DNA of 64,000 bases from Branchiostoma lanceolatum (Eukaryota; Chordata; Leptocardii; Amphioxiformes; Branchiostomatidae): assembly GCF_035083965.1 (NCBI RefSeq), contig NC_089722.1:30244958-30308957 (forward strand). The letters are read 5' to 3'. A program made the position numbers and the translations under genes. Each line of letters opens with the position of its first letter. The stretch's first letter is position 1. This document shows, in pieces, positions 25,609-37,500 of this stretch. The notes under the pieces are model-generated. The model was given only the letters and a program-made list of their open reading frames with translations. It did no database searches and was not told where the DNA came from.

Positions 25609-28600
25609 ATGAAAGTAAGTGGACTGTTGCTGTTGGTTACGTGGGGTTCCTTGTGGTCGGATTGTTCTTGTCTGCCAGCCGGATGCGTGATACGGGAATC
25701 GCAGCTGGATCGGACATCAATTGTCGACTGTAATTCTCTGAAACTTACCACGATTCCCGATGACATACCGCCCAATGCTGGACAATTTACTGCCATGTAT
25801 AATAGCATAAGACATGTCACCTACCTGCCGCAGCTACCACGACTGTTAACACTGGACCTAGGATATAACGACATGGAATCGTTTTCCTGGATGTCTTTGC
25901 GTTCTTTGCCTTTTTTACACAATTTGCGTCTAAGTGGAAACCGACTACGACACGTGCAGCTTGATAGGGTCATTGCGCATCTGCCGAAGCTGAAAATCGT
26001 TGATGTAAGTTCTAACAAACTTGTGTCGTTCTCTCAGTTCGAACTGGGGTGGCCACAGGTGACCTGGGCCTATATCATACTAAACCCCTTCCACTGTGAC
26101 TGCGACCTCTCCTGGCTGATTGACAAGCTGGCGTGTTTACAAGCCTGTCAGGGGAGAGGCAAGGAAGCCTGTTGTATGTCGTGTTCAGCCTGCTTTCTGA
26201 CCGCTAACCTGAAATATGCAGGCAAATCTGTCTGCCACAGTCCGAGTGGACTGAATCGGCTGCCTTTATCCAACGTGTCCAGTCAGCAAATGGGTTGTGG
26301 ACCACACCAGCAGACTACAAAAGCTGCCATATCTACGGCGAAGACTAATAGTCAACAACAGAGCAATGACACTTCTCCCATCAAACGTTTCGAAGATACG
26401 ACCAAACTAGACCCGAAACGGAAAAGAACACAGCAATCCTACACGAACGATGTCTCGACAATGATGAACCCTACACAGAACACTACAAAGTCGCCTGATA
26501 ACAGCAGGGATATGAAGAAAAGAGAGACTGGCAAACTTCCGGCTCTCTACATCCTCACAATTGTGACGGGAACCATTCTGGCCTTGGCCTTTATCATCAT
26601 CATCATCATCGTCGGAATGAAGATAAAGAACAAACTATGCTGCAACTGCCGAGAAGAAGCCAACATGGGTTTGTTTGTTTGTTTGTTTATTTGTTTGTTT
26701 GTTAGGATACCAGTAGCAATTCTCCCAGTATGTCCCCTTGTAAAATCAGACATACCAAAATTATATCAAATATTCATTACAATAAAACACCTTTAGTGAC
26801 GATTTCAAATACAGATTTAAAATGCACATGATTTATACTTGATGAACCTTGTCTAAAACTAGAATAGTTTACGACTAACTAGAGTTCCACGACCTCATAC
26901 CTTCGCCAAATGATTTTAACCTTTATGACTGACGTATTAGGAGTGTTTCTCATCAATAATAAAACACACCAGTTGATTGTCTTAGAATATGACATGTCCA
27001 AAGTATCAGCTTAACAAATTATGAGCTTAACACAAAGGTTATGCTCATATTTATCATCAATTATGCAAAAGAGGCCCTTATTAACATAATTTGATATCAA
27101 CGATGCTCACATTCACATAACTTCCCGATGCCACAAAAAAAGTATTAAAATGTATGAAATTGCCGTCATTTGCCAGTGTGGAATAATACAAGTTACTCAT
27201 TAAGTATGCAAATTAGGCCCACATTTGCATATTTTCTATGTATTAACAGTCCTCTCTTCCTCAGTTACAATTTGAATAGTCATATCATGGAACAAAGCGG
27301 ATTTTTAAAGTTGCCTCATTAATTATGCAAATTAGAATCTGATTTGCATAATTATCATCCAATCATACTAAGCATCACACAAGCTATCCACATACCAAAA
27401 ATGATGACCATCCATCAAGGCCATCTTGTTATAGTATTTTCTCATTAATTATGCAAATGAGGTCTTCATTTGCATAGTTTATATCAATTAATATTTCTCT
27501 CTTCCTCAGTTACATATGCCACATGTTTCAGAGTCCTATCATGGAATTTGGCGGATGTATAAACTTTCCTCATTAATTATACAAATTAGATACTGATTTG
27601 CATAAGAAGTGTCTTATCATGGACATCATCACTCAAGCTATCTACTTACCAAAAATCATTACCATCCATCAAGCCCTTCTTGAGTTATTCCCTTTCAAAG
27701 TCAGACGCAAAACCTGCTCCTGCAGTTCAAAAAAAGCCACTAGGGGGCCCAAACCCACACCACTTACTCTCTGTCCAAAGATCTATCTACCACTCAAAAA
27801 TAAGTTCCATAGCATGTCCGGAACACGAGATATCAAAACAGGAAGTTCCGCTGCAGTACCGTAAGAAGCCGCTAGGGGGGCCAAAATCTAATCGTTTTTA
27901 GGTCTCATCAAAACCTACCAACAGACCAAATATGAAGACAATCCATCAAAGCATTCTCGAGTTATGGTGGTCCACTACAGACACACACACACACCCACAA
28001 ACGCTACCCTCTGCATAACCTTCTCGGCGAAGGTAACTAGGTAAGGTTACACATCACCATAGTCGACCTAGATATATTATAAACAAGTCACAGAGAGGCT
28101 AGAGGTCTGAATATTACAGGTTTACAGCACTAAGAGTTTAGTGATATCTTAGTCTTTACTGAATTGGAACAAAAACACTCCAGTACATCTGGTCGTACAT
28201 TGTATATTTGCAGGAGCTGTCAATCACGGATACCCAGCTGTCAACCAAATCACACCACCAGCAGCCAACTCTCTCTGCCAAGACACCGCGGATGAATATG
28301 ATCTGCATTACTACGGTTATGCATATGATTCTGCTAAAAATGATGAAGACCAAACTCCGGCACCAACCCTAAACTCGACACACCAGGGCATCTCTGAAGA
28401 AGGCTTGAATCCAGAACATCTAGCCGTCTCGGAGAACGCTCATCACTTCATAGGATCTACACATAGCGGGCACTCCCAAGTGACAACTGAAGAAGATCCG
28501 CATTACTGCAATGATGATTTAGCAGCCATGGATGGAAGCCAAAGTCCGGAACCAACCCTAAACTCGACACACGAGGGCATCTCTGAAGAAGGCTTGGATC

Positions 28601-28989
28601 CAGAACATCTAACCGTCCCGGGGAATGCTGATCACTGTATGGCATCCACACATATCGGGCACTCGCAAGCGACAACTGTGCCGTCCCGCTTGTATGCGTC
28701 GTCGGATGCCAACACCTCTGGAGAACACTCAGCCATTCCGCACAATGAGAACTGCGCAGAATGTAATGATGTGTACAATCATCCCCAAGCACCAATCGCA
28801 TCGGCCCATTTGTACACGTCAGCTAACGTCAACTCAGCAAACTTTAGCACATCTGCGGAAGGTTTGAATTATGGACACCCTCTGGGTACTGATGACCTTT
28901 GCAATGAAACCATATATGGCAGGCGTTCGCAAACAAATGCTACATCATCCAGCCTGTATACACCAGAACACAACTCTGTAAACCTCTGA
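25609..28989 (+). CDS. LRR single-pass receptor with long repetitive tail (LRR paralogue 2, two exons)
   Basis: Exons 25609-26668 and 28214-28989, joined in phase 1, give 611 residues. Exon 1 encodes a signal peptide, N-cap, LRRs (LLTLDLGYNDMESF, LHNLRLSGNRLRHV, LKIVDVSSNKLVS), a C-cap beginning NPFHCDCDLSWL with the same cysteine-dense insert as paralogue 1, a polar stalk with basic patches and a membrane segment near residues 305-325. The donor is CAACATGG|GTTTGT and the acceptor TTTGCAG|GAGCTG; the frame stays open across the join and runs on to the stop at 28989. The first in-frame ATG is at 25609. The ectodomain closely matches the 22115 gene, while stalk, membrane segment and tail do not. 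Unspliced reading gives an alternative hydrophobic end stopping at 26796, with AATAAA at 26781. Ligand and signalling partner are unknown. Confidence 0.78.
26781..26786 (+). other. Possible intronic polyadenylation signal in LRR gene 2
   Basis: AATAAA lies inside the last codons of the unspliced reading frame, about 115 bp after the exon 1 donor. Use of this site would give a short isoform. No transcript evidence is available. Confidence 0.25.
26898..28035. mobile_element. Possible non-autonomous transposon filling the LRR gene 2 intron
   Basis: The segment begins with TACCTTCGCC (26898-26907) and ends with the inverted copy GGCGAAGGTA (28026-28035). Inside are the ATGCAAAT-rich repeats and two versions of a sub-repeat (CTGCTCCTGCAGTTC...GCCACTAGGGG and TTCCGCTGCAGTACCG...GCCGCTAGGGG). 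The second sub-repeat recurs at 62525-62570, so this is dispersed repeat DNA. No transposase ORF and no clear target-site duplication are seen, so the boundaries are tentative. Confidence 0.35.
27040..27610. repeat. Octamer-rich near-palindromic repeats (ATGCAAAT / ATTTGCAT)
   Basis: Five blocks, spaced roughly 110-130 bp apart, each have the form ATTAATTATGCAAAT-spacer-ATTTGCATA or a decayed version. The best, at about 27449-27475, is a perfect 11-bp inverted repeat with a 5-bp spacer (TATGCAAATGA / TCATTTGCATA). The words CTCTCTTCCTCAGTTAC at about 27252 and 27497 show a longer period near 245 bp. The whole lies in the intron of LRR gene 2. Confidence 0.65.
28214..28989 (+). CDS. Exon 2 of LRR paralogue 2: cytoplasmic tail with internal duplication
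   Basis: Encodes the last 257 residues, acidic and rich in Ser, Thr, His and Tyr, with no recognised domain. A segment beginning near DEDQTPAPTLNSTHQGISEE is repeated 63 codons later as DGSQSPEPTLNSTHEGISEE, showing an in-frame duplication. After it come three spaced tyrosine motifs: SRLYASSDAN, AHLYTSANVN and SSLYTPEHNSVN. They do not match the classical ITAM or ITIM spacing. They could be phosphotyrosine docking sites, which is inference. The acceptor at 28213 and frame agreement with exon 1 are the evidence for the join. Confidence 0.7.
28290..28690 (+). repeat. In-frame tandem duplication inside the LRR gene 2 tail exon
   Basis: The sequence around 28341-28496 is repeated around 28530-28685 with an offset of 189 bp (CCAACCCT at 28363 and 28552). 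The similarity extends upstream to GATCTGCATTACTAC/GATCCGCATTACTGC. The duplication keeps the reading frame. Confidence 0.85.
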
Positions 28990-29484
28990 GTCAGCAGTTA
29001 GGACATCTCGCCTGTAAAACTAGTGTCAGACTAGTCTCCTACTTACTGAAGAGGCCGTACAGACCAGAGCCTCAATCAGTACAGCCACTGTAGGACTCAT
29101 ACAATTCTTACAGAAAGTCCTAGGGACAAGCCCCGACAGGCACACCCACTGATATATACGTGGACGGTTGGCTTAGACATCATTGGGACAGGGCTACATC
29201 AGGATTGATAAGATGCTTACAGAAATGCGGTACAAGCACGTCTAGGGTTAACTTATAACGATGGATGAACGAAACATTAGGGACCTTAACACCACAGGAA
29301 TCATTTCAGAAATATATAGGGTCAGGCACCTTGGAGTCTACATGGTAACGATGGACGGGCTAAACATCAAAGGTAGACATTGAGCAGAAGTGATGGACAC
29401 ATTGGAGGTGATGTCCTCAAATGGAATCATAAAAGCAAAATAGCCCGTCGATCAGTACCAAACCATAATAAACAGCACCTGGGA

Positions 29485-29720
29485 CTGAACTTCCCGTTAT
29501 GACACTAAGCCCAAATCAACTGAACATAGCAAGTATACAGGTAACAAATATCCCCACATTGAGCACCTGGAAATACTGACGGATCAAGTGGGAACTTTAC
29601 AACGGCAAAAGGACTCACTCCAAACAACATTCTACTCGGCGCCATCGCAGGGACGATTGACTTATTATTACACCCTGGTGATATTGTGTCTGTACAAGAG
29701 AAAATGCTGTGGCTAACCCC
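29485..29720 (+). pseudogene. Decayed 3' fragment of a third LRR gene
   Basis: Matches the stalk and membrane-segment region of LRR gene 1. CTTCCCGTTATGACACTAAG and ACATTCTACTCGGCGCCATC align with CTGCCCGCTATGACGTCAGA and ACATTCTACTCAGCGCCATG there, followed by GCAGGGAC and CTGTACAAGAGAAAATGCT. Frame-breaking indels and the absence of LRRs upstream mark it as a relic. Its position after gene 2 fits a former three-copy tandem array. Confidence 0.7.
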
Positions 29721-31592
29721 AAGTGCAACGTAACCAACCGCTGGGAACGTAACCAACCAAATAGCAGTTTTTCAAGCAACTGGACATGATTTTGGAAACG
29801 GTCAGACGTTTGAAGTAGCATCCACTGCTTTTCGTCAGTGATCTTATTACCTAAATGTCTAACCTTCATCAATGTATTAAGGTTAATAATTCATTGCTTT
29901 TTTGTTGTTGTAAGCAGTCAAAACTGCCAAAGAAGACTCAAGGGACCAGTGTTAATCAGCTAACTTTTATTACTCGTTCCAAGTAGTTGATAGCTCACCA
30001 TTAATGAATTATTTGATCATAGCTAACATTACTATGGGCAAATAAGAACATCAGAATGATGTCTATAAAATGCCCAGCATATTACATCATACATGTGTGA
30101 TGAATATATTGATTGTGCGTTTACATTATGCATTGCGATAACTTTCCATTCTTGCTCAGAAACAAGTTACTTGGAATGCTTTGAAGCTTAACAGTTTTAC
30201 ATGGCAAGAAAGTGTGCACTGCACATTGCTTTTATTATTGCAATTCTCAAAATATACAGATTTTGCTTTTACTTAATACACGTATAAAAAAATCAAAGAG
30301 TGCTAGCAGCACTCATGTTAAACTTTACGTGATAATTCCATTTAAAGAATTACAAGTGGTCAGAATAAGTTCTTAAAGATAGGAATCTTTACAAAGAAGT
30401 ATGGATATAAATACATGGCTATGGAAATTGCATTTACCCTGCTGTAAACATTTAATCTATAATTTCCACATCAAATGTTCTTAAGGAATGTACTCCAACA
30501 TATCAACACCAGACATGTTGAACATTCATATAAGTCACCTCTCACCCATTTGCTATAATCTCAAAATATACAAACTTTCTTTCAACAAATCTCAAAACCT
30601 GATTGTACAAAACCTTCACTTACTCTACACGTAAGATAATATTGTTTGTGAAATCAACATGAAACTTTTTGGCCCCATCTATTTTGTTGCCCTCAAAAAG
30701 CTCTTCAGTAATCATTGTTAGTTAATCTCAATGTAGAAAATAGATTTCATTCAATAGACTCCATTGAAATATACAATAACCTGTTGTCCTGAATTCTGAA
30801 TGTATAACATTAATACACATTGCTATGCATACAAAAGTTATTGCAGACTTAAGTACTTAGGGACAGCCTACTAGTAAGATGGAAGTAGGGGAAGCTTCTG
30901 TGACAATTTCTTTAAAGGCATCCAGAGCATTTTATGAGGCTTGAAACTTGAATAAAAGAACTCCAATTTCTAGTCATTCCTACGCGTAGTAAGTTTCAAT
31001 AACACTATAACATTACATATCGACAGGAGCAAAGATACGATGTCGTTGTGTGGTGAGAACTGATAGAAAATCCAAGCCCTGATAGACTGATCCTGAGTGT
31101 CCATTACAATTAGCGGTTTGACCAATGAGAGTGTGACTGCATGTTCGTCAAATATTTGCATTTTCAGGTTTTAATTTTGCATTTCTACGTATTGACGGAG
31201 TTGGGCGGGGCTATGGTTGGTCTATTTACACTAGGCGCGTGAAACTAAAAGATCACCATATAGCTTACTTTTGGGCGGTTTTTTTAGCACTATTGATAAG
31301 AAATCCGCACTCAAATGTGGTTAACAGCGGCATTAAATCTCAATTTCATAAAGATTACAGCAACTAGAATATTTCCAGTTTTCAAGCCTCATAAAATGGT
31401 CTGGGTGTCTTTAAAAAAAAAGAGTTTTGCCGATAAATGTGATTTCACCTCTTTCTTCATAATTATCAACTTTTTTGCAATTCTTTTGCAACTACTTCTA
31501 ATTTTTGCTCCCTATTTACGTCCTCCTTATCCTTTTTCCTCCATATTTATGCTTGTGTGACTCCTACAAACCTGCCTCTATCTACGCCATAA
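29721..31592. other. Intergenic, AT-rich, nothing recognised
   Basis: No supported gene, RNA or repeat is seen between the LRR relic and the 3' end of the minus-strand exchanger gene. The 3' UTR of the exchanger should lie at the right end; an ATTAAA on the minus strand near 31170 is a weak candidate poly(A) signal. Confidence 0.5.
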
Positions 31593-34500
31593 TCACATCT
31601 CTCCAAAGGCCCCAAACTCTGTTGCAATAGCCAGCCCCAGGAATGCGATGTACACGACGATCAGGTAGATGCCGTACCATCTCCCCACCTTGAACTTGAA
31701 CGCTGGGATGAGGATGAGTGAGGAGAGGAGGCTGAACCCTAGTGACCCCGCCAAGACGGACTGGAGCATTGTTCGCTTCAGCTGAAAGAAAAATGAGTCA
31801 AATCAAACTGTATTAGCTTCAGAAAACAACAATAACACAATACAGTAAAACCTGAATATAGTGACCACTCAAGGGACTTTAAGAAAATGGCCACAGACTA
31901 CTAGACAAGTGATCACTATAGACAGGATTGTTAATGCTTGATTCAATAGGAAACATAATGTATTCAGTATCAGGGATAGAGACACCAGCCTAATCATAAT
32001 TTTCAGGGACACCGGCCTTAAAGGGAAGTCATTCAGCACCAAGGACAAGGACACCAGCCTTAGTGGTGTGTTATTCAGTACCAAGGACAGGGGCACCAGT
32101 CTTAGTGGTGTGTTAATCAGCACCAAGGAAAGGGGCACCAGCCTTAGTGGTGTGTTAATCAGTACCAAGGACAGGGGCACCAGCCTTAGTGGTGTGTTAA
32201 TCAGCACCAGGGACAGGGACACCAGCCTTAGTGGTGTGTTAATCAGCACCAGGGACAGGGGCACCAGCCTAAGTGGTGTGTTAATCAGTACCAAGGACAG
32301 GGGCACCAGCCTTAGTGGTGTGTTAATCAGTACCAAGGAAAGGGGCACCAGCCTTAGTGGTGTGTTAATCAGTACCAAGGACAGGGACACCATCCTTAGT
32401 GGTGTGTTAATCAGTACCAAGGACAGGGGCACCAGCCTAAATAGTGTTATTCAGTACCAAGGACGGGGGAAGCGGCCTTAGTGGTGTGTTATTCAGTACC
32501 AAGGACAGGGGCACCAGCCTTAGTAGAGTGTTATTCAGCACCAGGGACAGGGACACCAGCCTTAGTGGTGTGTTAATCAGCACCAAGGACAGGGGCACCA
32601 GCCTAAATAGTGTTATTCAGTACCAAGGACGGGGGAAGCGGCCTTAGTGGTGTGTTATTCAGTACCAAGGACAGGGGCACCAGTCTTAGTGGTGTGTTAA
32701 TCAGTGCCAAGGAAAGGGGCACCAGCCTTAGTGGTGTGTTAATCAGTACCAAGGACAGAGACACCAGCCTTAGTAGAGTGTTATTCAGCACCAGGGACAG
32801 GGACACCAGCCTTAGTGGTGTGTTAATCAGCACCAAGGACAGGGGCACCAGCCTAAATAGTGTGTTATTCAGTACAAAGGACGGGGGAAACGGCCTTAGT
32901 GGTGTGTTATTCTGTACCAAGGACAGGATCACCAGCCTTAGTGGTGTGTTAATCAGTACCAATGACAGGGGCACCAGCCTTAGTGGTGTGTTAATCAGTA
33001 CCAAGGACAGGGGCACCAGCCTTAGTGGTGTGTTAATCAGTACCAAGGACAGGGGCACCAGCCTTAGTGGTGTGTTAATCAGTACCAAGGACAGAAACAC
33101 CAGCCTTAGTAGAGTGTTATTCAGCACCAGGGACAGGGACACCAGCCTTAGTGGTGTGTTTATCAGCACCAAGGACAGGGGCACCAGCCTAAATAGTGTG
33201 TTATTCAGTACCAAGGACAGGGGAAACGGCATTAGTGGTGTGTTATTCTGTACCAAGGACAGGGGCACCAGCCTTAGTGGTGTGTTAATCAGTACCAAGG
33301 ACAGGGGCACCAGCCTTAGTGGTGTGTTAATCAGTACCAAGGACAGGGGCACCAGCCTTAGTGGTGTGTTAATCAGTACCAAGGACAGGGGCAACAGCCT
33401 TAATGGCAGGTTTTTCAGCGAAAGATTACTTCTATGCCCTTTCCCATTGAATTGGTTTTGGGCCATAGTTAGTACTGACCATCAGAACTGGGCTACAGAA
33501 TTAGAATATAAAATTAGAATATCTACAAAAAGACGACACGTTCTTCAGAGAAACAACTTGAAGTCTGTGCATATAGAATACAACACGGGGTATTCCGTAT
33601 CACCCGAGGTACCAGCCCGACCACAGGTATGATTGCTCGACAGCTGTAGGCCGGAGTGAGATCCAACCCGCGGGAGGGCTGGGACTGAGGGTGATGCGGA
33701 ATACAACGTGTTATGTCATACCCACCCGAGAAAACACATCTTTCAATACAGAATGCACCAGAAGTTGAGGGAGTTTTGTGTCCTCGAACAAAAAACTGTA
33801 ACAAAATTGATTCCAACCTCTCAATCCGGTATTCGAATTTTCGACGGGGGCAACCGGCGCGCTCGAAATGCATTCTAAATATTCTATGGAAGCCTGTGTG
33901 ATGCAACTCTAGAACCTCATGTGAAACAGATAGTTATCACACGGTCCGGAACACCCGTATCAGGCCCAGGCATGACATAAAAGTCTGTACAGCAGATGTA
34001 GACTTACCGGGAAGTTCCCTCCATTCTTGATGGTAGCTATTGTGCAGGAGATGCCTATACCCATCAGCATGTCTGTTAGGGGTTGAGGACTACAACATAC
34101 CCTGCTTTGGAGGGTTGAGGCACTGCTTGTTATAGTTAACATTACATCTTATACAATGTAACTACATTTGAATCTGCACCGCTGTATTTGTGTAAGTAAA
34201 AATACTTACCCATACTTAGCCAGTTAAGGCAGAAATGTACAATAAAGGTCATCATATATTTCCATTTGATTGTCAATGGATAACTGCAATACATAATTTG
34301 CCAAGTTTGTTTGTTTGTTCATCTACTACTATTTCACCAAGGGAAAACATATTGCTTAAAAAGGTGCTTTTCAATGTGCCCTGGGGGAGCAGTTATACAA
34401 GAGGAATAAAGAATATCAACAAATATGTACCATAACCTATAATTGTAAGTTTTGAAAAGGATACTGAAGAGTGGTCCCCCGAAGCAGGCTGACACACCCA

Positions 34501-37500
34501 TCCTCGGGAATCCCTGCCTGGCCATGGCAGTGTCTGCTACCAAGTCTGGAAACGTTCATGTCCGGATAAGTTATTTGTAAACAACCAGAGAGTTATAATA
34601 CCTAGCCGACATTTTGGTGACCATCTGTCACCTTCCTCTGGTTTTTGTTTACACTGCATCTAGGTGTCACTGCTGTAGTGTGAGGAATTCAGTCCTAAAC
34701 TTGACCAAGTTTATATACCCCTCATCACAGTTCATGACTGGAGTTGATTTCTGATGAATGCATCTGTAGTAACTCTCTGATTGTGTACTTTGTTGTCCAA
34801 TGATTTGCCAACTAAAGGAAACTCTTCATGAACGTCAATGTCCGTTTGAAAATGTTGATGGGGTTGTTGATGCATGCAGCCACTGGCTTTATCATTGTGC
34901 CCATATCACAGCTGCAGAGTCAGTGTGACTGCAGCACCGAGGTTATGTCCTTGAGACTAACTTTAACATGTAGGGAATCAGAAGGTAAAGCTGAACATAG
35001 AGCTACATTTACTGTGACTATCACACAGGTAAGGGATGTCCCTACAGCTCAACTGGTAGCAACTTCACAGTTAAGCTCATGGCTCCAAATAGTTGCTTAC
35101 TGGCCCAGTCCTGGGGCTGCACCCGTCTTTCGAAGGGACGTAAAATGGGGGTGCCATGTTCGTGGAGGTGCATCAAGCACATTCAAGGAGAAGGGCTACC
35201 GACCTCTCCCTGTAAAAATATACCCTGCTACTGAAGCAGCGAGGAAACTTGCTGTCCTATGTGCGACTAGGAACTACAAGGGTCTGAGCGAACCTACAAA
35301 CAATCATACAGGCCAACCTACCTCCAATGCTGTTCCCCCAGGCAAGCAGGGTCAGACCCAGGATGGCATCACTGATGTTGAAGACGAGACCGAACACCTG
35401 CAGCAGGTTCACGATCTCGTTAGCTGTGGCGTAGATCCAGACCACGGACACAACAAAAGCCAGGTAGCCAAAAGCCTGGAAAGAAGGAAACAACATCTGA
35501 GAAACAATTCAAATGTTTCATAAACTTTTGACAAACTTTTTTTAGATATCTGTCAAACAGGTTTTCTCCACTTCCTATTTACAGACAGTAGAGACTAAAG
35601 TCAGATGAATAACGCAAGTATAGAAAACCTTTTAAAACAATGTTGATCTGAGGACGCGGACACCAGCCTTAGTTGTGTGTTATTCAGCACCAAGGACAGG
35701 GACAACAGCCTTAGTGGCGTATTTTTCAGAGCCAAGGGTCACCAGCCTTAGGGGTGTGTGTTATTCAGCACCAGGGACAAGGGCATCATCCTTAGTGATG
35801 TGTTGTTCAGCACCAAGGACAGGGACAGCAATCTTAGTGGTGTGCTATCCAGTACCAAGGACAGGGGTACCAGCCTTAGTGGTGTCTTATGTAGTGTTTT
35901 ATTTGAGGACAGGGGCTCCAGGTGATGTGTTGTTCAGCACCAGGGACAGGGGCACCAAACTTAGTAGTGTGATGTTAAGCACCAAGGACAGGGGCAAATA
36001 CCTTGGTGGTGTGTTATTCAAGGACAGGGACACCAGCCTTAGTGGTGTGTTATTCAGTACCAAGGACAGGGGCAACCGCCTAAGCAGTGTGTTGTTGAGA
36101 ACCAAAGACAGGGGCAAAGGCCTTTGTAATGTGTGTTATTCGGGAACAGGGACACCAGGTGATGTGTTCTTCAGCACCAAGAACAGGGACAGCAATCTTA
36201 GTGGTGTGCTGTGCAGTACCAAGGGACCTCAATGGTATGTTATTCAGCACCAGGGACAGGGCCTTAGTCAGTGGTGTGTTATTAAAGGACAGGGACATCA
36301 ACAAGTTAGTGGTGCATTATTCAGCACCAAGAAAGGGGCACCAGTCTTAGTGGTGTGTTATTCAGCACCAGGGACAGGGACACCGGCCTTAGTGGTGTGT
36401 TATTCAGCACCAAGGACAGGGACACCAGCCTGAGTGGTGTGTCATTCAGGGGCACCGGCCTTAGTGGTGTGCTATTTAGCAACAAGGATGGGGCACCAGC
36501 CTCAGTGGTGTGATTTTCAGTACCAAGGACAGGCACACCACACTCATCAAAACCTTTTGTCCTTACCCAGTGGTAGATGGGGTAAGTTTCATCATTGGAG
36601 GTGCAGAAGACGACGATAGCTAGCAGCAGTCCGCACACCGCTACAACTGCCCACACTGGCACCATACCTCCTATCTTGTCAAAGCCATCTGTGGATCATA
36701 AGAAAAAAGATTTGCTAGGGTCGTGTAGCAAGGTTAAACAGATCATGCAGCGGTCTGGTTTAGAAAAGGATCACCAAGTTCATGTTTAGTTCAGAATTAA
36801 TCACATTACTGTGAATTCTTTTACTTTTGCTGTGGTTTTATTTCATGGTAAGAGAGAACTCGAGAAAAGGAACAATTCTGCAGTCTGGTAGCAATGCAAT
36901 GGAAACAAATATTTGCGGTGTCATGAAGTTGAGGTAGAGAGGTCACCATGAAAACCGATAAAACAAAACCACCGCAAAAGTTTTAAAATTTACAGTAGTC
37001 AGCAAAATTAGAGCATATTCATTTTTAATGACTCTGTCTATAAACAAACATACAAACAAAGAGATAAATTGCAAAAACTGGGATAACTCTTACTCACTAT
37101 TGATGGCAAACACCACAAAGAGGGGTCCAGTGATACAGTGAAGACAGTTGAGAGGGCGGTTCCAGTTGTGTTTATCCTCTTCAAAATCCACAATAGACAC
37201 TGTCAGGTTCAGGACCAGCTGAATGGGGGCCTGGGGTCAAACACAAAATAACAAACTTTACACTCAATATCCTACTCTACAGCATAGTTGGCATCCAGTG
37301 TGCTACACTCATTTCTTAATGACACATATACTCATCTGAAGAATTGTGGCATAGTGCACTAAATGCTACAAAACTACACCTCTTTTAACTATTAAGGTTT
37401 ATGGTGCCTTGAACCTTTCCATGGTCATTGAAGGTTCAATCAAAACAAAAGGCCTTATAATCAATCTGCAAAACAGCAACTAGCAACAGTCCATTGTATT

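Noticed and set aside
32603-33632. Overlapping 340- and 287-codon ORFs on opposite strands
   Set aside because: Both are translations of the 42-bp minisatellite inside NCLX intron 16; the frames result from the period being a multiple of 3.
34828-35523. 231-codon plus-strand ORF
   Set aside because: It spans intron, a SINE copy and the antisense of an NCLX exon, with no domain of its own.
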